64,000 bases of DNA from Lactiplantibacillus daowaiensis (GTDB lineage Bacteria > Bacillota > Bacilli > Lactobacillales > Lactobacillaceae). The notes under the pieces are model-generated. The model saw only the letters and a list, made by a program, of their open reading frames with translations, did no database searches and was not told the origin of the DNA. Numbering within the stretch: the first letter of the stretch is position 1; the number at the start of each line of letters is the position of its first letter. Below, piece by piece: positions 35,142-42,809 of this stretch. The DNA lies in NCBI RefSeq assembly GCF_005405085.1, contig NZ_BJDJ01000011.1, positions 1 through 64,000 of the forward strand, in the 5' to 3' direction. A program made the position numbers and the translations under genes.

Positions 35142-35949
35142 TCGTGTGTGGCCGAATTGCGGGGTCATGGTTGGTCAAAGTCTCGATCACTTGTGGTTCA
35201 CTAGCTGCTTGTTGGACCCAAGCAATCGATTGTAAGGCTTGCGCCCGATTGATAACGATACCTGGTGTATAGAGATGATCGATTGACGTCTGGGCGTAAC
35301 CCGTGTCACTGGCTAATAAGACTTGTTGACCACTAGCACCTTGAACTAGCGTTGCCGCTAATCCCCGACTGTGTCCAGGCACGTAAATGAATTGTAAGGA
35401 CCCATCGCCGAATAAATCAAATGACTGATGAAACGGGCCTAATTTGCTGGCGGAAAAATCGTAGGTTTGTACATTGACGCCCTGCCACATTTTAGGGATA
35501 TAGCGTAACTTATCGTGTTGGGCAGCTTGCCATTCGGGTTGGCTTACTAAAATGTGTTGGGCATCTTTGACAAGTGGTAACCCGCTAGCGTGATCACTAT
35601 GCAAGTGACTGAGGACCAAGTAATCGATATCACTAGGTTGATAACCGAGCCGTGCGAGTTGTTCGCGTACCGACCAACCAGCTGGTAAGTAAGCTTTGTT
35701 GATCTGTGTCTGTAAGCCGAGTTCTTGCCATTGGCTTTGCCGCACCCGTTCGTGCCAACCGGTGTCAATTAAGACCAACCCGTTAGGATGCTCGATCAAA
35801 TAACTAGAAACGGGCAACGTGATTTGATGAATGTGGGACCGGAACAGCCCGGTGAAGGCAAGCGGATTCCGTGATAAATCATGGAATGGTAATCCGGTAT
35901 CGACTTTGACTAATCCGGTATGTAAAACATGAATTTTAATTGCTGACAT
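35128..35949 (-). CDS. Metallo-beta-lactamase fold hydrolase (AHL-lactonase-like)
   Basis: 273 residues from MSAIKIHVLHTGLVKVD. The metal motif LSHLHSDHASG (HxHxDH) is intact, with a later His in YVPGHSRG and an Asp in LLASDTGY, so a dinuclear zinc site is expected. Overall it resembles AhlD/AttM-type lactonases (DTGWHERVR early). AAAGGAAG precedes this ATG; a longer frame upstream lacks one. Substrate may be a lactone or another ester; quorum quenching is only a family-based guess. Confidence 0.8.
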   Translation of the reverse strand: MSAIKIHVLHTGLVKVDTGLPFHDLSRNPLAFTGLFRSHIHQITLPVSSYLIEHPNGLVLIDTGWHERVRQSQWQELGLQTQINKAYLPAGWSVREQLARLGYQPSDIDYLVLSHLHSDHASGLPLVKDAQHILVSQPEWQAAQHDKLRYIPKMWQGVNVQTYDFSASKLGPFHQSFDLFGDGSLQFIYVPGHSRGLAATLVQGASGQQVLLASDTGYAQTSIDHLYTPGIVINRAQALQSIAWVQQAASEPQVIETLTNHDPAIRPHTITLA

Positions 35950-36064
35950 TTTAATGACTTCCTTTACTGATTGAATGACCTCAGTATAGCGAGTCGGTAG
36001 CGTTAACTTAAGCACAATTCAAAACAGAACGTTAGTTATCTAACACATTGTCTTAAATTGTCCA

Positions 36065-36451
36065 TTAACGTCCAAGCGTCACATGGCGAATACGGTTCAA
36101 GGCAATGAATTGGCGGCCATCCAACACGATATCAGTATCATAATAGCCGGTCACATGCCCAGTTAAATCAGGTAATAAGCGGTCATCTTGATCACGTTCA
36201 TTTAGTTGCAAGCTGACGCGTTGATTCGTTAAGTACGCTTGTTGTAAGCAGGCCCCAATAACGGCTAACGTTTGCTGTGGCTTTTCAGGATACGTCTGTG
36301 CCGTTTGGACGTGTTGTTTCTTTAAGGCACTCGTATGATCAGATAAGTAGAATCCTTGCCATTTAACCATGCCGCGGTCATGATAAACATGATCAAAAAA
36401 GTCTTGTACTGTTTGTAGATCAAACGTGTCTTCGGGTCTACTCATAGCCAT
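36065..36451 (-). CDS. YolD-like protein
   Basis: 128 residues. The core DRGMVKWQGFYLSDHTSAL matches the YolD-like family (RGxxKWxxFxLxEH), which is found next to Y-family polymerases and was proposed to act with them as UmuD-like partners. It overlaps the preceding gene by 14 bases, third gene of the SOS cassette. Longer than usual at its C-terminus (GRQFIALNRIRHVTLG). Confidence 0.75.
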   Translation of the reverse strand: MAMSRPEDTFDLQTVQDFFDHVYHDRGMVKWQGFYLSDHTSALKKQHVQTAQTYPEKPQQTLAVIGACLQQAYLTNQRVSLQLNERDQDDRLLPDLTGHVTGYYDTDIVLDGRQFIALNRIRHVTLGR

Positions 36452-36758
36452 GCCGCTTTTTTTGAATCAGTTGTTGCCGCTCAGGCCAAACTTGGTCAGT
36501 GAAGCCGACGTAGTCAATGGTTAATTTAGTCAGGGTTTGTAGCTCTGAGACGACGGTTTCTAAATAGGCTAAGTCATAAGTGGTGATGGTATGCAGTGGG
36601 ATCGATTTGAGCCGTTGCCATTTGCGCTGATAATTGAAGAAAAAGTTATAGGTCTGGCCATAGTGGTCATCGGCCACTTGTAGCCAGTAACGGGTCTGAC
36701 TCACCCGCTTAAACCGTGGCTGTAGCCGGTCATTAATGACTTTGACATCTTTATTCAT
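36438..36758 (-). CDS. Small conserved protein in the polymerase cassette
   Basis: 106 residues, MNKDVKVINDRLQPRF and RVSQTRYWLQVADDHYGQ, helical and Tyr/Gln-rich. I chose this ATG because GGAGG stands eight bases upstream; it overlaps the polymerase stop by 8 bases, so translation is coupled. I do not recognise the family. Its place between a Y-family polymerase and a YolD protein implies an accessory role in SOS mutagenesis. Confidence 0.65.
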   Translation of the reverse strand: MNKDVKVINDRLQPRFKRVSQTRYWLQVADDHYGQTYNFFFNYQRKWQRLKSIPLHTITTYDLAYLETVVSELQTLTKLTIDYVGFTDQVWPERQQLIQKKRHGYE

Positions 36759-38061
36759 ATGCATTACCTCCATTATGTCCCCCGACTAAACTTGCCCGTT
36801 GAATGGCAGTGCCACCGGATAACAAGCTACTCGTATAGACTAATTTGGTAAAACCAAACCGATCTCTGATTTGATCGACCGTGGTCGCCAATTTATCGTT
36901 ACGAACTTGTTGTTCTAGTCCCGTAAATAAACTGAGTTGTTGCCCTTGTTTAGCTTGTAACTTCGATAAATAAACGGCTAAATTACGGACAGCTTGTCCG
37001 TCCCAGTTTCGTTCAAAGAGATATAACAATTGCTGGGTAATCGCTTGATCATTATCAGTTGGGTCTAAGCGCATCGCTTGATGACTGCCGTTTTGTTTAG
37101 TGGTTGTCTGCGTCGCAAACGACCAGCCTAATGATAGACTGATTTCACCAGCTAACTGATGATGGTGGCGTAAGCGTGCCGCGACTTGTTCCCCGATTTC
37201 TTTAATGACGGTTTCCAGCTCGGTCTTATCTTGATAGTCACGTGGCAAGACTTGTGAGTTACCTAAACTGGCTTCTTTGGGTAAGGTTTGTTGCGCTACT
37301 TGTGAGCGGTCGATGCCCCAAGCGACCGCAAATAACTGGGTCCCGATGAGCCCCAAGTGTTGTTTTAATAAGTAGGGGTTCGTGTGCGCCAGCTCATACA
37401 TATTATGGATACCTAGGCGGTTTAAGCGCTTGGCTGTCCGGGTCCCAATGCCCCAAACGGCTGTTAAATCGGCAATCGACCAGATTTTTTCGGGGACCGT
37501 TTCATAATGAATCTCACCGATTAAATCGTCGGTGTGTTTCGCATATAAGTCTAAGGCAAGTTTGGCCTGGGCAGGATTATCACCAATGCCAACGGTTGTG
37601 TACAAGCCTAGTTCAGCGCGTACCGTATGTTGAATCCGCTGCGCAACTTGTCGTGGCGTGTCGCCGAATAAATGCCAAGAATGGGTTAAATCTAAAATCG
37701 ATTCATCAATCGAGTATGGCAAGAGATCACAATCAGCCACAAAACGATTAAAAATCGCATTGATCTGTAAATTACGCTGGATATATAAGTTCATCCGTGG
37801 TGGTACGACTACTAATCGTGGATCATTTGGTAAATCACGTTGACGTGAGACATTGGCTTGCAAGTGATAAAGCCGTTTGGCCTCAGGTGACGTTGCCAGG
37901 ACTAAACCGCCATTAGTATTATCAGCTTCAGACATGACTACGAGCGGTGCCTTCATCGGGTTAAAACCGCGGGCGAGACATTCGCAACTGGCATAAAATG
38001 ATTTATTATCAATTAAAAAGTAAACGCCGTGCGGTTCACGACGATAATCGAGGGTTAACAT
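36751..38061 (-). CDS. Y-family DNA polymerase (UmuC/UvrX type)
   Basis: 436 residues from MLTLDYRREPHG. Catalytic motifs are present: FLIDNKSFYASCE near residue 15 and YSIDESILDL near 110, then TTVGIGDNPAQAKLAL and the helix-hairpin-helix AVWGIGTRTAKRLNRLGIHN. Little finger domain follows, ending in QGQQLSLF, a beta-clamp-binding-like segment. The start is set at 38061 (AGGTG six bases upstream); a longer frame begins inside the promoter with its LexA box. SOS-induced translesion synthesis is the expected role. Confidence 0.92.
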   Translation of the reverse strand: MLTLDYRREPHGVYFLIDNKSFYASCECLARGFNPMKAPLVVMSEADNTNGGLVLATSPEAKRLYHLQANVSRQRDLPNDPRLVVVPPRMNLYIQRNLQINAIFNRFVADCDLLPYSIDESILDLTHSWHLFGDTPRQVAQRIQHTVRAELGLYTTVGIGDNPAQAKLALDLYAKHTDDLIGEIHYETVPEKIWSIADLTAVWGIGTRTAKRLNRLGIHNMYELAHTNPYLLKQHLGLIGTQLFAVAWGIDRSQVAQQTLPKEASLGNSQVLPRDYQDKTELETVIKEIGEQVAARLRHHHQLAGEISLSLGWSFATQTTTKQNGSHQAMRLDPTDNDQAITQQLLYLFERNWDGQAVRNLAVYLSKLQAKQGQQLSLFTGLEQQVRNDKLATTVDQIRDRFGFTKLVYTSSLLSGGTAIQRASLVGGHNGGNAYE

Positions 38062-38094
38062 CGGCGTCACCTGCCCTTCAATGAGATTGGTTTC

Positions 38095-38124
38095 ATTATA
38101 CACGAACATATGTTCTAAATGCAA
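38095..38124 (-). promoter_or_regulatory. SOS promoter of the polymerase cassette
   Basis: TTGCAT (38119-38124), 18-base spacer, TATAAT (38095-38100). The start site falls near 38088, leaving a short leader to the ATG at 38061. Confidence 0.75.
38103..38116. promoter_or_regulatory. LexA-type operator in the SOS promoter spacer
   Basis: CGAACATATGTTCT, a dyad matching the LexA box at all but one specified base, lies between the -35 and -10. Binding would exclude RNA polymerase. Confidence 0.8.
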
Positions 38125-38356
38125 CTTAAAACCAGCTACTTATTAACAGCAAATATCATAATGAGACCGTTTCTCTGATAGAAAATGAATACAGGCAACA
38201 CCTAAAATCATCGTGACCAGCCCAATAAGGCGTATGACGGTAACTCGATTGATCCCCGATGTAAGCAAGTAAAAAAGGCATTGTATAGTAATTGTATATA
38301 CGTAATTACGATGCTAATTCAAGGTCGTTTTTGCCCAATATGAGGCCGTTTACTAA

Positions 38357-38385
38357 TTGAAATCGTCATAACAAAAGCCTATACT
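38357..38385 (+). promoter_or_regulatory. Promoter of the EAL/GT2 operon
   Basis: TTGAAA (38357-38362), a 17-base spacer and TATACT (38380-38385), 52 bases before the ATG. Upstream, 38296-38330 holds repeated GTAATT/AATTAC and GTATATAC dyads that could be a binding site. Confidence 0.6.
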
Positions 38386-38437
38386 TTAATTAATTTTTGA
38401 CTATTAATATCGTAACTGCTGATGGTGAGGATTTGAT

Positions 38438-39292
38438 ATGATGGATTTAGCACGCTTAGAAAGCGCTTTATTATGGGCAACTTTAGTGATGGCACTCATC
38501 TTTTTGGTTACAATTATTGGCTATTACTGGTATTCGCGTAAAAGTACTAATAATTATCTAGAAAATGATGCCATTGAACTGCGTTATTTCATCCAAAAAC
38601 AGGTCGATTATCACGGTCAAGTAACCGGTTATGAATGTTTATTGCGACAACATAATCCAGATGGCTCGTGGTCATTGCCAAAAGCGTTAGATTCGTTGCC
38701 GTTGCAGCGGGTTATTTTTTTATTGGATGATACCTTTAAGGCGTTACCAACCGAACCAATCACCCTATCGATTAATTTGGAATATGATCAAATTATCAAT
38801 CCGGATTTTCGTTATTTTGTGCGGTGGGCGATTTCACGCATTGAACCGATGCATTTAGCGATTGAGTATACCCCACAGTTTCAGCCGGATCGGATTAATA
38901 AGCGCCTCTTTCGTCGCCGCATTCGTGAGGCTCGACGATATGGGATGACCTTTGGCATTGATAACGTGGGTTCAGATTTAGCTAATTTAAAAGACATTGA
39001 ATGGATGTTGACTGATATTGATTCATTAAAGTGTTCAATGCGTAGTTTTCGCAAGGATGACCCTTCGATTTGGTTAGATCTGAATTTGCAGTTTTGGAAT
39101 AAATTGTCGAAAGACAATCATATTGCGTTGATCTTAATGGGTGTCGAAGATGCGGCCGATGAAAAATTGGCGGAACAGTTACAGATTGGTATTCGCCAAG
39201 GTTACTTATTTGGCCGCCCAATCGATCCTGATGCACCGGTCATGGCGACTAGAAAGCGAGATACAAATGAAAACAACCAAGACGACGCCTGA
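38438..39292 (+). CDS. Membrane-anchored degenerate EAL-domain protein
   Basis: 284 residues: one N-terminal helix (about 10-30) and a cytosolic EAL domain (about 45-270). The signature is GYECLLR near residue 64 (ECL for EAL) with the Glu kept. Other ligands kept are INLE, IEYTP, LKCS, GVED and QGYLFGRP. The DDFG motif reads DNVG, so the second metal-binding Asp is lost. This predicts weak or no phosphodiesterase activity with possible cyclic-di-GMP binding, as for LapD/FimX-type receptors. First gene of a three-gene operon ending in a GT2 synthase. GAGG precedes the ATG. Confidence 0.82.
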   Translation: MMDLARLESALLWATLVMALIFLVTIIGYYWYSRKSTNNYLENDAIELRYFIQKQVDYHGQVTGYECLLRQHNPDGSWSLPKALDSLPLQRVIFLLDDTFKALPTEPITLSINLEYDQIINPDFRYFVRWAISRIEPMHLAIEYTPQFQPDRINKRLFRRRIREARRYGMTFGIDNVGSDLANLKDIEWMLTDIDSLKCSMRSFRKDDPSIWLDLNLQFWNKLSKDNHIALILMGVEDAADEKLAEQLQIGIRQGYLFGRPIDPDAPVMATRKRDTNENNQDDA

Positions 39293-39797
39293 TGCTGAAA
39301 CTGCTAAGGCACGGCAACAACTTTATACGGATGCGTATTTTGAGCATGGTCACTGGGGACTAAAAATTTGGCAAACCTTTGTCGGCCTGATCGGTTGGAT
39401 TGCGGTGATTATTCCGATCATGACGACGGTACTCTCATTTTGGTCGCTTTACGATCGCCGCATTCCACGTGTTTGGGCCTATCATGAAGGTATTTTTGAA
39501 ATTAAATTTATCGGCATTATTTTGTTGTTTGCCTTTGTCGCCACGTCGTTGTTTGCGGTGACCATGACAATCATTCAAAATCGCAAGCGTGACCGGCTGG
39601 TTGAGCAATGGCCAACCTACAACCCAATCAATCAAAAGAAAAGGCAACAGGCTTTAGCCCAATTTATGGATGACCGTTTTGGGGATGCTGATTTTCGCGA
39701 GCACACGCGGTATTATCAAGTGAAGCCAGCCCAAAATTTGGATACTGACCAAATTCAGCGCTTGTATGATGACCATGATATTAATGATTTAGATTAA
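39267..39797 (+). CDS. Two-helix membrane protein of the EAL/GT2 operon
   Basis: 176 residues from MKTTKTTPDAETAKARQQL, overlapping the EAL gene by 26 bases. Two membrane segments (about 35-60 and 80-100) are followed by a charged cytosolic tail rich in Gln/Asp ending DDHDINDLD. The ribosome site is weak (GCGAG). Position and topology are like the small PgaD-type subunits that accompany PgaC synthases and help sense cyclic-di-GMP, but sequence similarity to them is not evident. An alternative is a structural linker between regulator and synthase. Confidence 0.65.
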   Translation: MKTTKTTPDAETAKARQQLYTDAYFEHGHWGLKIWQTFVGLIGWIAVIIPIMTTVLSFWSLYDRRIPRVWAYHEGIFEIKFIGIILLFAFVATSLFAVTMTIIQNRKRDRLVEQWPTYNPINQKKRQQALAQFMDDRFGDADFREHTRYYQVKPAQNLDTDQIQRLYDDHDINDLD

Positions 39798-39810
39798 CGA
39801 GGATGCGCTG

Positions 39811-41139
39811 ATGACGAATCTATTTATCGATCATATTTTAGCGGCAACATGGACGCAAACGTTGCTGAATATTTTTTTATTGATTCTTTGTTTATATCCA
39901 GTCGTCGGGTCCTTCTTTTGGTTTGCCGGGGCCCTGTCGTATCGCTTTTTGAAAACCAATAAACGTGATAATGACTGGCAAGTGATTCCACCGGATAAAC
40001 AACCGATGATTACGATTATGATTCCAGCACATAATGAAGAAATCATGATTGAAGAAACGATTACTTACTTATTCACGGCTCTAAATTATGATAATTTTGA
40101 AGTGTTGGTCATGAACGATGGCTCGACTGATGAGACCGCCGCAATTATTAAACGTCTACAAGCGACCTATCCACGGCTACGGACGATTGATATTGTTGAA
40201 AATAAAGGTAAGGCGCATGCTTTTAATATTGGGATGTATTTTGCTAAGGGCGACTACATTCTAAGTAATGATGCTGATACGATTCCCGAAAAAGATGCGC
40301 TGATGAAATACATGAACTTTTTTATGCATGATCGTGATATGAATACTTCTGCAGTCACGGCGAATATGGACGTTCAAAATCGAACGAAGTTATTAGGTAA
40401 ATCACAGACGGTGGAATTTTCAAGTATCGTTGGCGTGATAAAACGTAGTCAAACCTCGATCAATGATTCGATGTATGCTTACAGTGGTGCCAACACCCTA
40501 TATAAGAAGTCATTTTTAATTGATGTTGGTGGGTTTCGCCAAAACCGGGCGACTGAAGATATCAGTATTGCTTGGGACCATCAAATGGTTGGTGCGGTGC
40601 CGCGCTTTGCCCCCAACATTGTCTTTCATATGAATGTGCCGGAAACGATTCATGAGTTATATAAGCAACGCAAACGGTGGGCACAAGGTGGAACGGAAGT
40701 CTGGTTGACCAATATTAAGAAGTTCCTTTGCCACCCGATTCAACGCCGGTATCAACTTTCGATGTTTGTTGATTCGACTTTGTCGATCATTTGGTCGTTT
40801 TTCTTCCTAATTACATCGGTGATGTTTTTAATCTTAATGGGCTATTTCTTGATAACCGGCAATTATGAACGCGTCTTTCACGGGCTGATGATTTCATTTG
40901 TCTTCGTGACGTTTGAAATGTTAGCTGGTTTTATGCAGCTGCTGGCTGCATTGCTGTTGGATCATCGTGGTGCCAAATTAAAGTATTGGTTTTTTGCACC
41001 ACTATATATGTTGTTTTATTGGATGATCAATCCGATTACGGTCGTGATGACCTTTATTCCTGCTTTAAAAACCATCTTAGGTTTCGGTTCGGGCACTTGG
41101 CGTAGCCCTGAACGCAAATCACTGCAAAATAAAAAGTAA
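39811..41139 (+). CDS. Processive GT2 polysaccharide synthase (PgaC/IcaA-like)
   Basis: 442 residues: one N-terminal helix, a GT-A domain with MIPAHNEEIMIEE, VLVMNDGSTDETA, LSNDADTIPEKD, TEDISIAWDHQM and KQRKRWAQGG (QxxRW), and three to four C-terminal helices. This is the architecture of membrane synthases that polymerise and export beta-linked glycans such as poly-N-acetylglucosamine. GAGGATG precedes the ATG, 14 bases after the previous stop. A terminator follows. The sugar is unknown. Confidence 0.88.
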   Translation: MTNLFIDHILAATWTQTLLNIFLLILCLYPVVGSFFWFAGALSYRFLKTNKRDNDWQVIPPDKQPMITIMIPAHNEEIMIEETITYLFTALNYDNFEVLVMNDGSTDETAAIIKRLQATYPRLRTIDIVENKGKAHAFNIGMYFAKGDYILSNDADTIPEKDALMKYMNFFMHDRDMNTSAVTANMDVQNRTKLLGKSQTVEFSSIVGVIKRSQTSINDSMYAYSGANTLYKKSFLIDVGGFRQNRATEDISIAWDHQMVGAVPRFAPNIVFHMNVPETIHELYKQRKRWAQGGTEVWLTNIKKFLCHPIQRRYQLSMFVDSTLSIIWSFFFLITSVMFLILMGYFLITGNYERVFHGLMISFVFVTFEMLAGFMQLLAALLLDHRGAKLKYWFFAPLYMLFYWMINPITVVMTFIPALKTILGFGSGTWRSPERKSLQNKK

Positions 41140-41203
41140 CGGTCAAGCAATCGTTACTTTTTTTGTGCAATGATTTAAGTTGTTGATGTAACGCATTTTG
41201 CAT
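41054..41203 (-). CDS. Possible 49-residue peptide antisense to the GT2 3' end
   Basis: TAAGGAG stands nine bases before an ATG that opens MQNALHQQLKSLHKKSNDC and continues through the GT2 terminator into the GT2 gene. A promoter-like TTGATT-N17-TAAATA lies just upstream. The second half is forced by the overlapped gene, so coding is doubtful; the good ribosome site is the only strong point. Confidence 0.22.
   Translation of the reverse strand: MQNALHQQLKSLHKKSNDCLTVTFYFAVICVQGYAKCPNRNLRWFLKQE
41132..41165 (+). terminator. Terminator of the EAL/GT2 operon
   Basis: AAAGTAACG/CGTTACTTT stem with a 10-base loop and seven T. Confidence 0.88.
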
Positions 41204-41379
41204 ATGGCAAAACTCCTTATTTATATGTAGTTTGTCATACAATCAAGTGAGGCCATTAAGGTGCTAATCATAAGGAAAACCTTAATTTTGCTATGACCAA
41301 TTAATTTTGTGATGACTAGCCTATTTTCCCGTTATTTCGCGGTAAACTAGTCGTTTTACCAGCGTTTCGTTGGTGAAAT

Positions 41380-41388
41380 TGCTATACT
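41380..41388 (+). promoter_or_regulatory. Extended -10 promoter of the MFS-like gene
   Basis: TGCTATACT; no -35 at good spacing. It lies 30 bases before the GTG start. Confidence 0.4.
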
Positions 41389-41417
41389 AATACTTAAGGA
41401 ATCTGACAGAATGGTGT

Positions 41418-42776
41418 GTGACGCATTTGAATAAATTACGAAGTACCTTTTTAGACTTTTCGATTGCCACGTTGAATTTTTTGGCTAACATCGGCATTAT
41501 GTTACCTTACGTGTTGATCTTGTTTAAATATAAAGAAACCCAGAGTGTCAATTACTTAGTGGCCATCGTTGTTTTTTACGTGGCGCGCGCGGCCAGTATC
41601 TTTTCGACCAAACGGCTGAATTTAAAATCTAGCACGTATTTGTTGATGTGTTTGTGGTTAGGGATGTTCGGTAGCGTGATCTATAGTGTGACTAGCAACT
41701 TATGGTGGCTCGTTGCGGGGGCCTTATGTCTCGGTTATACGTCTGCGAATATTTGGCCTTACTTCTTAACGATTAAATTACATTTAACAACTAGTACGGA
41801 TTTTAAGTTAAAACGGTTATATTGGGTCATCTTCTTAGTTTTAGGGTCGCTATTTATCGTTGATTTTATGTTCGACTTACAGTATCGCTTGGCTTTTGTT
41901 TTACTAGCAATCTTGTTTGTCCTGGCGTTACCGGCAGGCCGCTTACTGGATCAATTCTCACTGGCTTTTTACAATCACCAGACTAAGCCTGAACGGACGC
42001 CAATCAAAGTTTGGCGCGTGTTGCTCTTTATTATCTTATTTGGGGCAATGGCTTTATTAACGCTATTACGAAAAGCCACCCTCAGCATCGCCCTACCATA
42101 TGTCTTAGGGGTCATCGTGATTGCAATCGTCGTTTTGAACATTGAGCTAGCAGCTGATTGGAAAGCAATGCCGGCGAATAAACTACGAATCGTTAACCGG
42201 GGCTTTCTCATTAGTTTTGTGCTCCTGTTCAACAGTTTCTTTGCTTACTTTGTTTTAGGCAAAACGGGAATGTATTTAGCATTTGCATTTTATTTGATTG
42301 GTTTTGAAGGTGGTAGCCCACTATATCATCTAGTGGCCCATCACCAAGAGGCCTTGGCGAAACGTTACGCGCAAATTGGTTTAGTCGTCGGGCACGTCTT
42401 AGTGTTGACCACGATTCCAGTGCTTTATAGTCTGGGCTTGATTTTAATCGCCCTATACGTCGGTTATGAGAATCCGGCCATTAATACGAGCGTTTATACG
42501 GCCGATGAAAATGATCCTGACTTGGCGATTATTAATAAATATCGTTTCTCGACTTATGGCGGGTTGTTGTGTCAATTACTATTCTTTGGGTTATTAGTGA
42601 CCGTAAGTGTCTTGAATCATTTGAACTTGATGGCCTTCTTTAACCCTTCGACGGCGACCCATGTCAGTGTTTACTTACACGGGATGGCTTGGCCGTTGAC
42701 CGGGTTATCGTTCATCGTCTCAATGGTGACGATTTATAGTCAAAAACATCATATTTCTGCTTCTAAAGCGGCCTAG
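41418..42776 (+). CDS. Membrane protein of MFS-like topology
   Basis: 452 residues with about 12 hydrophobic helices and few loop charges. The N-terminus LNKLRSTFLDFSIATLNFLA leads directly into helix 1. A short motif RAASIFSTKRLN between helices 2 and 3 recalls the MFS loop. The start is uncertain: a GTG at 41418 with no clear ribosome site, or the TTG nine bases later. It lies 34 bases before the lactate permease. Substrate unknown. Confidence 0.65.
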   Translation: MTHLNKLRSTFLDFSIATLNFLANIGIMLPYVLILFKYKETQSVNYLVAIVVFYVARAASIFSTKRLNLKSSTYLLMCLWLGMFGSVIYSVTSNLWWLVAGALCLGYTSANIWPYFLTIKLHLTTSTDFKLKRLYWVIFLVLGSLFIVDFMFDLQYRLAFVLLAILFVLALPAGRLLDQFSLAFYNHQTKPERTPIKVWRVLLFIILFGAMALLTLLRKATLSIALPYVLGVIVIAIVVLNIELAADWKAMPANKLRIVNRGFLISFVLLFNSFFAYFVLGKTGMYLAFAFYLIGFEGGSPLYHLVAHHQEALAKRYAQIGLVVGHVLVLTTIPVLYSLGLILIALYVGYENPAINTSVYTADENDPDLAIINKYRFSTYGGLLCQLLFFGLLVTVSVLNHLNLMAFFNPSTATHVSVYLHGMAWPLTGLSFIVSMVTIYSQKHHISASKAA

Positions 42777-42809
42777 TGTCGTTATGGCAAATTAAAGGAG
42801 GTTGGGTGC

